A stretch of 64,000 nt of DNA from Antedon bifida (lineage: Eukaryota; Echinodermata; Crinoidea; Comatulida; Antedonidae). Below are positions 13,601 through 25,600 of this stretch, one piece after another (the first letter of the stretch is position 1; every line of letters begins with the position of its first letter). The stretch is taken from assembly GCA_963402885.1 (NCBI GenBank), contig OY727099.1, positions 3,956,001-4,020,000 of the forward strand. Direction: 5' to 3'. The notes under the pieces are model-generated. The model was not told where the DNA came from, searched no databases, and saw nothing but the letters and a program-made list of their open reading frames with translations. Made by a program: the position numbers and the translations under genes.

Positions 13601-16600
13601 AGAGTTTTTATCTATGTTATACTTGCAATCTATTAATTAATTGTTGTCTGTGTATGAAAGTTAGAATGTCTAAATTATCTTGATTTACCATTTAGTATAT
13701 ATTGACATCATTTTAAGTTCAATAGTTATACCCATACAGTATAAAGTATAATGTAGTATTACTAATGTAAATAATTTAAACATTTGAGGAAACAGAAAGA
13801 CAAAATTATTGATATTGTAATTACTCCGTGTGCTTATTCTGTGCATTCTTTTTCTATTTGAGGTGGTTGTATGGTAATCAAATAAGTACATTGCCAGCCA
13901 ATGCATTTGCTGGTTTGACAGCATTGAAAGAACTGTAAGTGTATTGCTTTGTTTATGTATATTGTCACAAAATGTATTTATGAATTTGCTTTTCCTTCAT
14001 CCAATCTACATGGTAGATGGATGAAGATATTGTTTTTAACCACGTGACTATGTGGCGTAGGTTTTTTTATATATCTATATATATATTGTTGTTGTTTATA
14101 TATAATTTGTTATTGAGCTATGGAGAATTACTTTTTTTTCCGAAATAAAAGATGAATGAATATTAATTAATATTTCAATAGGTTAAAATTAGAACTTTAA
14201 AACCAGTGTGAATTCATCCAGCATAAATAAATTACGCTATTCATTTTGTCAGATAAAATTATTAACAATTTAAAAATATTACAGGAATATTATTATGTTA
14301 ATTCATTATTTAATATTTCCATAGGATAAAAAATAGAATACTATATGTAAATTAAATACGAAAGACCACAACAGACACACACACAACAGTAATTTATAAT
14401 ATATAATGTGTAAGAGTTTTTATCTATGTTATACTTGCAATCTATTAATTAATTGTTGTCTGTGTATGAAAGTTAGAATGTCTAAATTATCTTGATTTAC
14501 CATTTAGTATATATTGACATCATTTTAAGTTCAATAGTTATACCCATACAGTATAAAGTATAATGTAGTATTACTAATGTAAATAATTTAAACATTTGAG
14601 GAAACAGAAAGACAAAATTATTGATATTGTAATTACTCCGTGTGCTTATTCTGTGCATTCTTTTTCTATTTGAGGTGGTTGTATAATCAAATAAGTACAT
14701 TGCCAGCCAATGCATTTGCTGGTTTGACAGCATTGAAAGAACTGTAAGTGTATTGCTTTGTTTATGTATATTGTCACAAAATGTATTTATGAATTTGCTT
14801 TTCCTTCATCCAATCTACATGGTAGATGGATGAAGATATTGTTTTTAACCACGTGACTATGTGGCGTAGGTTTTTTTATATATCTATATATATATTGTTG
14901 TTGTTTATATATAATTTGTTATTGAGCTATGGAGAATTACTTTTTTTTCCGAAATAAAAGATGAATGAATATTAATTAATATTTCAATAGGTTAAAATTA
15001 GAACTTTAAAACCAGTGTGAATTCATCCAGCATAAATAAATTACGCTATTCATTTTGTCAGATAAAATTATTAACAATTTAAAAATATTACAGGAATATT
15101 ATTATGTTAATTCATTATTTAATATTTCCATAGGACAAAAAATAGAATTTTAAAAACAAGTGTAAATTCATCCAGCATGAATGAATTTTAATATTTTTTT
15201 TTTCAGATTAATTATAAGGAATCTTATTATCTTGTTCATGCATGCAATTTCTTAATTATTGTTTAGTGATTTTGTATGAGAATGAAAATTTAATGACTGT
15301 ATTATTTTACCATGTGATTCAAGTTTACTTGCAATCTATTAATTAATTGTTGTAGTATGTGTATGAAAATTAGAATGTTCAAATTATCTATCATTTAAGT
15401 ACAAGAGTTGATACTAAACCCATGCAGTATAACTATAATGTTACTAATGTAGATAATTTAAACATTTGATTGCCAGCCAATACATTTGCTGGTTTGGCAG
15501 CATTGGAATGGCTGTAAGTGTATTGCTTTTTTACATATTTACAAGTTTGTCTTTATTTACTAATTATATTACACATTAATAACAATTATTATTTTTATAG
15601 GTTAAAAATAGAACTTTAAAAACAGAATTTTAATATTATTTTTTCAGGTTAATTATAGGGAGTCTTATTTTTTTTTCAAATAGTATTTATTATTAGTATA
15701 TTAAATTATATTTTAAACTATTGTCTTGTCCATGCTTGCAATCACTGAATTATTGTTTAGTAATTTTGTATGAGAATGAAAATGTAAAGATTGTATTATT
15801 TTACCATGAAATTCAAGTGTACGAGTTTTTATCTATGTTTTACTTGCAATCTATTAATTAATTGTTGTCTGTGTATGAAAATTAGAATGTTTAAATTATC
15901 TTGATTTACCATTCAGTATATATTGACATCATTTGAATCAAGATGAATGAATGAATATTAATTAATATTTCAATAGGTTAAAATTAGAACTTTAAAACCA
16001 GTGTGAATTCATCCAGCATAAATAAATTACGCTATTCATTTTGTCAGATAAAATTATTAACAATTTAAAAATATTACAGGAATATTATTGTGTTAATTCA
16101 TTAATTAATATTTCCATAGGATAAAAAATAGAATTTTAAAAACAAGTGTAAATTCATCCAGCATGAATGAATTTTAATATTATTTTTTTTTCAGATTAAT
16201 TATAAGGAATCTTATTTTTTTTAAATAGTATTTATTATTAGTAATATTAAATAATATTTTTAACTATTATCTTGTTCATGCATGCAATCTCTTAATTATT
16301 GTTTAGTGATTTTGTATGAGAATGAAAATTTAATGACTGTATTATTTTACCATGTGATTCAAGTTTACTTGCAATCTATTAATTAATTGTTGTAGTATGT
16401 GTATGAAAATTAGAATATTCAAATTATTTATCATTTAAGTACAAGAGTTGATACTAAACTCATGTAGTATAACTATAATGTTACTAATATAGATAATTTG
16501 AACATTTGAGGAAACAGAGAGACACAAATAATTGATATTGTAATTACTCCATGCTTATTCTGTGCATTCTTTTCCTACTTGAGGTGGTTGTCTGGTAATC

Positions 16601-19600
16601 AAATAAGTACATTGCCAGCCAATGCATTTGCTGGTTTGGCAGCATTGACACGCCTGTAAGTGTATTGCTTTTTTACATATTTACAAGTTTGTCTTTATTT
16701 ACTAATTATATTACACATTAATAACAATTATTATTTTTATAGGTTAAAAATAGAACTTTAAAAACAGAATTTTAATATTATTTTTTCAGGTTAATTATAG
16801 GGAGTCTTATTTTTTTTCAAATAGTATTTATTATTAGTATATTAAATTATATTTTAAACTATTATCTTGTCCATGCTTGCAATCACTGAATTATTGTTTA
16901 GTAATTTTGTATGAGAATGAAAATGTAAAGATTGTATTATTTTACCATGAAATTCAAGTGTAAGAGTTTTTATCTATGTTATACTTGCAATCTATTAATT
17001 AATTGTTGTCTGTGTATGAAAGTTAGAATATTTAAATTATCTTGATTTACCATTCAGTATATATTGACATCATTTTAAGTTCAATAGTTATACCCATACA
17101 GTGTAAAGTATAATGTAGTATTACTAATGTAAATAATTTAAACATTTGAGGAAACAGAAAGACAAAATTATTGATATTGAAATTACTCCGTGTGCTTATT
17201 CTGTGAATTCTTTTTCTATTTGAGGGACTTGTCTGGTAATCAAATAAGTACATTGCCAGCCAATACATTTGCTGGTTTGACAGCATTGGAATACCTGTAA
17301 GTGTATTGCTTTGTTTATGATATTGTCACAAAATGTATTTATGAATTTGCTTTTCCTTCATCCAATCTACATGGTAGATGGATGAAGATATTGTTTTTAA
17401 CCACGTGACTATGTGGCGTAGGTTTTTTTATATATCTATATATATATATATATTGTTGTTGTTTATATATAATTTGTTATTGAGCTATGGAGAATTACTT
17501 TTTTTTTTCCGAAATAAAAGATGAATGAATGAATGAATATTAATTAATATTTCAATAGGTTAAAATTTGAACTTTAAAACCAGTGTGAATTCATCCAGCA
17601 TAAATAAATTACGCTATTCATTTTGTGAGATAAAATTATTAACAATTTAAAAATATTACAGGAATATTATTGTGTTAATTCATTAATTAATATTTCCATA
17701 GGATAAAAAATAGAATTTTAAAAACAAGTGTAAATTCATCCAGCATGAATGAATTTTAATATTATTTTTTTTTTTCAGATTAATTATAAGGAATCTTATT
17801 TTTTTCAAATAGTATTTATTATTAGTAATATTAAATAATATTTTAAACTATTATCTTGTTCATGCATGCAATCTCTTAATTATTGTTTAGTGATTTTGTA
17901 TGAGAATGAAAATTTAATGACTGTATTATTTTACCATGTGATTCAAGTTTACTTGCAATCTATTAATTAATTGTTGTAGTATGTGTATGAAAATTAGAAT
18001 GTTCAAATTATCCATCATTTAAGTACAAGAGTTGATACTAAACCCATGCAGTATAACTATAATGTTACTAATGTAGATAATTTAAACATTTGAGGAAACA
18101 GAGAGACACAAATAATTGATATTGTAATTACTCGGTGTGCTTATTCTGTGCATTCTTTTTCTATTGGAGACGGTTGGATGATAATCAAATAAGTACATTG
18201 CCAGCCAATGCATTTGCTGGTTTGGCAGCATTGGAAGAACTGTAAGTGTATTGCTTTTTTACATATTTACAAGTTTGTCTTTATTTACTAATTATATTAC
18301 ACATTAATAACAATTATTATTTTTATAGGTTAAAAATAGAACTTTAAAAACAGAATTTTAATATTATTTTTTCAGGTTAATTATAAGGAGTCTTATTTTT
18401 TTTCAAATAGTATTTATTATTAGTATATTAAATTATATTTTTAAACTATTATCTTGTTCATGCTTGCAATCTCTTAATTATTGTTAAGTAATTTTGTATG
18501 AGAATGAAAATGTAAAACCTGTATTATTTTACCATGAAATTCAAGTGTAAGATTTTTATCTATGTTATACTATATTCTAATTAATTGTTGTCTGTGTATG
18601 AAAGTTAGAATGTTTAAATTATCTTGATTTACCATTCAGTATATATTGACATCATTTTAAGTTCAATAGTTATACCCATACAGTATAAAGTATAATGTAG
18701 TATTACTAATGTAAATAATTTAAACATTTGAGGAAACAGAAAGACAAAATTATTGATATTGTATTACTCCGTGTGCTTATTCTGTGCATTCTTTTTCTAT
18801 TTGAGGTGGTTGTATGATAATCAAATAAGTACATTGCCAGCCAATGCATTTGCTGGTTTGACAGCATTGAAAGAACTGTAAGTGTATTGCTTTGTTTATG
18901 TATTTTGTCACAAAATGTATTTATGAATTTGCTTTTCCTTCATCCAATCTACATGGTAGATGGATGAAGATATTGTTTTTAACCACGTGACTATGTGGCG
19001 TAGGTTTTTTTTTATATATCTATATATATATATTGTTGTTGTTTATATATAATTTGTTATTGAGCTATGGAGAATTCCTTTTTTTTTTCCGAAATAAAAG
19101 ATGAATGAATGAATGAATATTAATTAATATTTCAATAGGTTAAAATTTGAACTTTAAAACCAGTGTGAATTCATCCAGCATAAATAAATTACGCTATTCA
19201 TTTTGTGAGATAAAATTATTAACAATTTAAAAATATTACAGGAATATTATTGTGTTAATTCATTAATTAATATTTCCATAGGATAAAAAATAGAATTTTA
19301 AAAACAAGTGTAAATTCATCCAGCATGAATGAATTTTAATATTATTTTTTTTTTCAGATTAATTATAAGGAATCTTATTTTTTTCAAATAGTATTTATTA
19401 TTAGTAATATTAAATAATATTTTAAACTATTATCTTGTTCATGCATGCAATCTCTTAATTATTGTTTAGTGATTTTGTATGAGAATGAAAATGTAATGAC
19501 TGTATTATTTTACCATGTGATTCAAGTTTACTTGCAATCTATTAATTAATTTGTTGTAGTATGTGTATGAAAATTAGAATATTCAAATTATTTATCATTT

Positions 19601-22600
19601 AAGTACAAGAGTTGATACTAAACTCATGTAGTATAACTATAATGTTACTAATATAGATAATTTAAACATTTGAGGAAACAGAGAGACACAAATAATTGAT
19701 ATTGTAATTACTCGGTGTGCTTATTCTGTGCATTCTTTTTCTATTGGAGGTGGTTGGATGATAATCAAATAAGTACATTGTCAGCCAATACATTTGCTGG
19801 TTTGGCAGCATTGGAAGTACTGTAAGTGTATTGCTTTTTTACATATTTACAAGTTTGTCTTTATTTACTAATTATATTACACATTAATAACAATTATTAT
19901 TTTTATAGGTTAAAAATAGAACTTTAAAAACAGAATTTTAATATTATTTTTTCAGGTTAATTATAGGGAGTCTTATTTTTTTTCAAATAGTATTTATTAT
20001 TAGTATATTAAATTATATTTTAAACTATTATCTTGTCCATGCTTGCAATCACTGAATTATTGTTTAGTAATTTTGTATGAGAATGAAAATGTAAAGATTG
20101 TATTATTTTACCATGAAATTCAAGTGTAAGAGTTTTTATCTATGTTATACTTGCAATCTATTAATTAATTGTTGTCTGTGTATGAAAGTTAGAATATTTA
20201 AATTATCTTGATTTACCATTCAGTATATATTGACATCATTTTAAGTTCAATAGTTATACCCATACAGTGTAAAGTATAATGTAGTATTACTAATGTAAAT
20301 AATTTAAACATTTGAGGAAACAGAAAGACAAAATTATTGATATTGAAATTACTCCGTGTGCTTATTCTGTGAATTCTTTTTCTATTTGAGGGACTTGTCT
20401 GGTAATCAAATAAGTACATTGCCAGCCAATGTATTTGCTGGTTTGACAGCATTGGAAGTACTGTAAGTGTATTGCTTTGTTTATGATATTGTCACAAAAT
20501 GTATTTATGAATTTGCTTTTCCTTCATCCAATCTACATGGTAGATGGATGAAGATATTGTTTTTAACCACGTGACTATGTGGCGTAGGTTTTTTTATATA
20601 TCTATATATATATATATTGTTGTTGTTTATATATAATTTGTTATTGAGCTATGGAGAATTACTTTTTTTTTCCGAAATAAAAGATGAATGAATGAATGAA
20701 TATTAATTAATATTTCAATAGGTTAAAATTTAAACTTTAAAACCAGTGTGAATTCATCCAGCATAAATAAATTACGCTATTCATTTTGTCAGATAAAATT
20801 ATTAACAATTTAAAAATATTACAGGAATATTATTGTGTTAATTCATTAATTAATATTTCCATAGGATAAAAAATAGAATTTTAAAAACAAGTGTAAATTC
20901 ATCCAGCATGAATGAATTTTAATATTTTTTTTTTTTTTCAGATTAATTATAAGGAATCTTATTTTTTTCAAATAGTATTTATTATTAGTAATATTAAATA
21001 ATATTTTAAACTATTATCTTGTTCATGCATGCAATCTCTTAATTATTGTTTAGTGATTTTGTATGAGAATGAAAATTTAATGACTGTATTATTTTACCAT
21101 GTGATTCAAGTTTACTTGCAATCTATTAATTAATTGTTGTAGTATGTGTATGAAAATTAGAATGTTCAAATTATCCATCATTTAAGTACAAGAGTTGATA
21201 CTAAACCCATGCAGTATAACTATAATGTTACTAATGTAGATAATTTAAACATTTGAGGAAACAGAGAGACACAAATAATTGATATTGTAATTACTCGGTG
21301 TGCTTATTCTGTGCATTCTTTTTCTATTGGAGACGGTTGGATGATAATCAAATAAGTACATTGCCAGCCAATACATTTGCTGGTTTGGCAGCATTGGAAG
21401 TACTGTAAGTGTATTGCTTTTTTACATATTTACAAGTTTGTCTTTATTTACTAATTATATTACACATTAATAACAATTATTATTTTTATAGGTTAAAAAT
21501 AGAACTTTAAAAACAGAATTTTAATATTATTTTTTCAGGTTAATTATAAGGAGTCTTATTTTTTTTCAAATAGTATTTATTATTAGTATATTAAATTATA
21601 TTTTTAAACTATTATCTTGTTCATGCTTGCAATCTCTTAATTATTGTTAAGTAATTTTGTATGAGAATGAAAATGTAAAACCTGTATTATTTTACCATGA
21701 AATTCAAGTGTAAGATTTTTATCTATGTTATACTATATTCTAATTAATTGTTGTCTGTGTATGAAAGTTAGAATGTTTAAATTATCTTGATTTACCATTC
21801 AGTATATATTGACATCATTTTAAGTTCAATAGTTATACCCATACAGTATAAAGTATAATGTAGTATTACTAATGTAAATAATTTAAACATTTGAGGAAAC
21901 AGAAAGACAAAATTATTGATATTGTATTACTCCATGTGCTTATTCTGTGCATTCTTTTTCTATTTGAGGTACTTGTATAGTAATCAAATAAGTACATTGC
22001 CAGCCAATGCATTTGCTGGTTTGGCAGCATTGGAAGTACTGTAAGTGTATTGCTTTGTTTATGTATTTTGTCACAAAATGTATTTATGAATTTGCTTTTC
22101 CTTCATCCAATCTACATGGTAGATGGATGAAGATATTGTTTTTAACCACGTGACTATGTGGCGTAGGTTTTTTTTTATATATCTATATATATATATTGTT
22201 GTTGTTTATATATAATTTGTTATTGAGCTATGGAGAATTACTTTTTTTTTTCCGAAATAAAAGATGAATGAATGAATGAATATTAATTAATATTTCAATA
22301 GGTTAAAATTTGAACTTTAAAACCAGTGTGAATTCATCCAGCATAAATAAATTACGCTATTCATTTTGTGAGATAAAATTATTAACAATTTAAAAATATT
22401 ACAGGAATATTATTGTGTTAATTCATTAATTAATATTTCCATAGGATAAAAAATAGAATTTTAAAAACAAGTGTAAATTCATCCAGCATGAATGAATTTT
22501 AATATTATTTTTTTTTTCAGATTAATTATAAGGAATCTTATTTTTTTCAAATAGTATTTATTATTAGTAATATTAAATAATATTTTAAACTATTATCTTG

Positions 22601-25600
22601 TTCATGCATGCAATCTCTTAATTATTGTTTAGTGATTTTGTATGAGAATGAAAATGTAATGACTGTATTATTTTACCATGTGATTCAAGTTTACTTGCAA
22701 TCTAATAATTAATTGTTGTAGTATGTGTATGAAAATTAGAATGTTCAAATTATCCATCATTTAAGTACAAGAGTTGATACTAAACCCATGCAGTATAACT
22801 ATAATGTTACTAATGTAGATAATTTAAACATTTGAGGAAACAGAGAGACACAAATAATTGATATTGTAATTACTCCATGCTTATTCTGTGCATTCTTTTT
22901 CTACTTGAGGTGGTTGTCTGGTAATCAAATAAGTACATTGTCAGCCAATACATTTGCTGGTTTGGCAGCATTGGAAGACATGTAAGTGTATTGCTTTTTT
23001 ACATATTTACAAGTTTGTCTTTATTTACTAATTATATTACACATTAATAACAATTATTATTTTTATAGGTTAAAAATAGAACTTTAAAAACAGAATTTTA
23101 ATATTATTTTTTCAGGTTAATTATAGGGAGTCTTATTTTTTTTCAAATAGTATTTATTATTAGTATATTAAATTATATTTTAAACTATTATCTTGTCCAT
23201 GCTTGCAATCACTGAATTATTGTTTAGTAATTTTGTATGAGAATGAAAATGTAAAGATTGTATTATTTTACCATGAAATTCAAGTGTAAGAGTTTTTATC
23301 TATGTTATACTTGCAATATATAAATTAATTGTTGTCTGTGTATGAAAGTTAGAATGTTTAAATTATCTTGATTTACCATTCAGTGTATATTGACATCATT
23401 TTAAGTTCAATAGTTATACCCATACAGTATAAAGTATAATGTAGTATTACTAATGTAAATAATTTAAACATTTGAGGAAACAGAAAGACAAAACTATTGA
23501 TATTGTACATTTGCTGGTTTGACAGCATTGGAATACCTGTAAGTGTATTGCTTTGTTTATGTATATTGTCACAAAATGTATTTATGAATTTGCTTTTCCT
23601 TCATCCAATCTACATGGTAGATGGATGAAGATATTGTTTTTAACCACGTGACTATGTGGCGTAGGTTTTTTTTATATATCTATATATATATATTGTTGTT
23701 GTTTATATATAATTTGTTATTGAGCTATGGAGAATTACTTTTTTTTTTTCCGAAATAAAAGATGAATGAATGAATGAATATTAATTAATATTTCAATAGG
23801 TTAAAATTTGAACTTTAAAACCAGTGTGAATTCATCCAGCATAAATAAATTACGCTATTCATTTTGTGAGATAAAATTATTAACAATTTAAAAATATTAC
23901 AGGAATATTATTGTGTTAATTCATTAATTAATATTTCCATAGGATAAAAAATAGAATTTTAAAAACAAGTGTAAATTCATCCAGCATGAATGAATTTTAA
24001 TATTATTTTTTTTTTTCAGATTAATTATAAGGAATCTTATTTTTTTCAAATAGTATTTATTATTAGTAATATTAAATAATATTTTAAACTATTATCTTGT
24101 TCATGCATGCAATCTCTTAATTATTGTTTAGTGATTTTGTATGAGAATGAAAATTTAATGACTGTATTATTTTACCATGGGATTCAAGTGTAAGAGTTTT
24201 TATCTATTTTATACTTGCAATTTATTAATATTGTTGTCTGTGTATGAAAGTTAGAATGTTTTAATTATCTTGATTTACCATTTAGTATATTTTGACATGA
24301 TTTAAGTACAATAGTTAAAACTATAATACCCATGCAGTATAACTATAATGTAGTATTACTAATGTAGATAATTTAAACATTTGAGGAAACAGAAAGACAA
24401 AAGTATTGATATTGTAATTACTCCGTGTGCTTATTCTGTGCATTCTTTTTCTATTGGAGGTACTTGGATGACAATCAAATAAGTACATTGCCAGCCAATG
24501 CATTTGCTGGTTTGTTTTATTAACAATTAATAACAAATCTTTTTTTTTTTTAAATAGTATTTATTATTGGTAATATTAAATAATATTTGAAACTATTACC
24601 TCTTTTACATTTAATCACTTAGTTATTGTAGTAATTTTGACTTGCTCCAAGTCTGTATTCATTGTTTTTAGTTTATTTATTTATATTTATTTCAATTTTT
24701 GTCTGAAGATATTTATCATTTTATTAATATTAAGACAATAAACTCCGTCTGGGACCCAGACTATAATTTTGTATGCGAATGAATATGTATAGACTATATT
24801 GTTTTACCACAGTTTGTCATCATTAAAGTAAAATTGTTGACACTATACACACTTAAAACAAAGGGTGCAAATCTCTACCTAAAAAGATGCAAATCGATGC
24901 AATAATAGCAGCTCCTTTTAAGGTGCACAACTGCACCTTTGATGAAATGTGCAATTTTGAACGCTGATGAAGGGTGCTATGATTCTGCTTTGGAGTTCAT
25001 ATTTGCACCATATAAGGTGTGATTTTCAACCCTAAAAGGTGCAAGCGAAATGCAACAATAGCAGCTCCCCAAAGGAGCAAAATTAAACCTCTAAATAAAG
25101 GTGCAACTTTACACCCTCATATAAGGTTCAATAATGCTCTTCAAATTTCTGTTAAAAAGGTGCACAAATAAAAATCACCAAAATAAAAAAAATATTGATT
25201 AAACTTGGTATAATTTTATTCAACTTGAAAACATTACATTATTCAATTCAACTGCTGAATTAATGGATGGCATTTACCAGTCTACTAGATTTGCAACTCA
25301 ATCAATTTATAGACCATATATATAGGTAACCACTCCCAATCAACCTTTGTTAACACGGCAATAACGTCATGGAATCACCTGCCAAAATTGATACAGTGTT
25401 CAGAAAACATAAATCAATTCAAAAGAAATATCAGGAAACATCTCAAAGAGGTTATGCTAGAAAGATTATAATTTATATTTTTATTGTTACTACATGTGTT
25501 CTGTTTATATTGTAAATGTTTATTCTTGGTGTTGTTATCCTTAAGGGCCACAATGGAAATAAGTTTGACCTTTGGTTACTTTTTTGTGTTACCCTGAATT

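Larger units (their letters stand above)
12716..15150 (+). repeat. Three tandem near-identical 812-bp units, each with one LRR exon
   Basis: Landmarks (ACTATATGTAAATTAAATACG at 12716, 13528 and 14340; exon starts at 13051, 13863 and 14675) recur at exactly 812 bp. The copies differ by only a few bases, including TTTAAATT/TCTAAATT and one 3-base exon deletion. This is a very recent tandem amplification, or an assembly duplication. Confidence 0.9.
16500..24100 (+). repeat. 3.16-kb four-exon block, about two and a half copies
   Basis: Exons E-F-G-H, I-J-K-L and M-(N)-(O) recur with spacing of 3160-3166 bp (16584/19750/22910, 17225/20391, 18170/21333, 18806/21969). Within a block, two intron types alternate. 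Limits are approximate because neighbouring units also resemble each other. Confidence 0.8.

Noticed and set aside
12716-24515. CRISPR-like or satellite array
   Set aside because: The regular repeats hold in-phase LRR exons with splice sites; unit lengths of 0.6-0.95 kb and eukaryotic gene context exclude CRISPR.
12873-24536. Repeated 71-79 residue minus-strand open frames over the LRR array
   Set aside because: They are the antisense of the LRR exons plus flanking intron, repeated because the units are duplicated.
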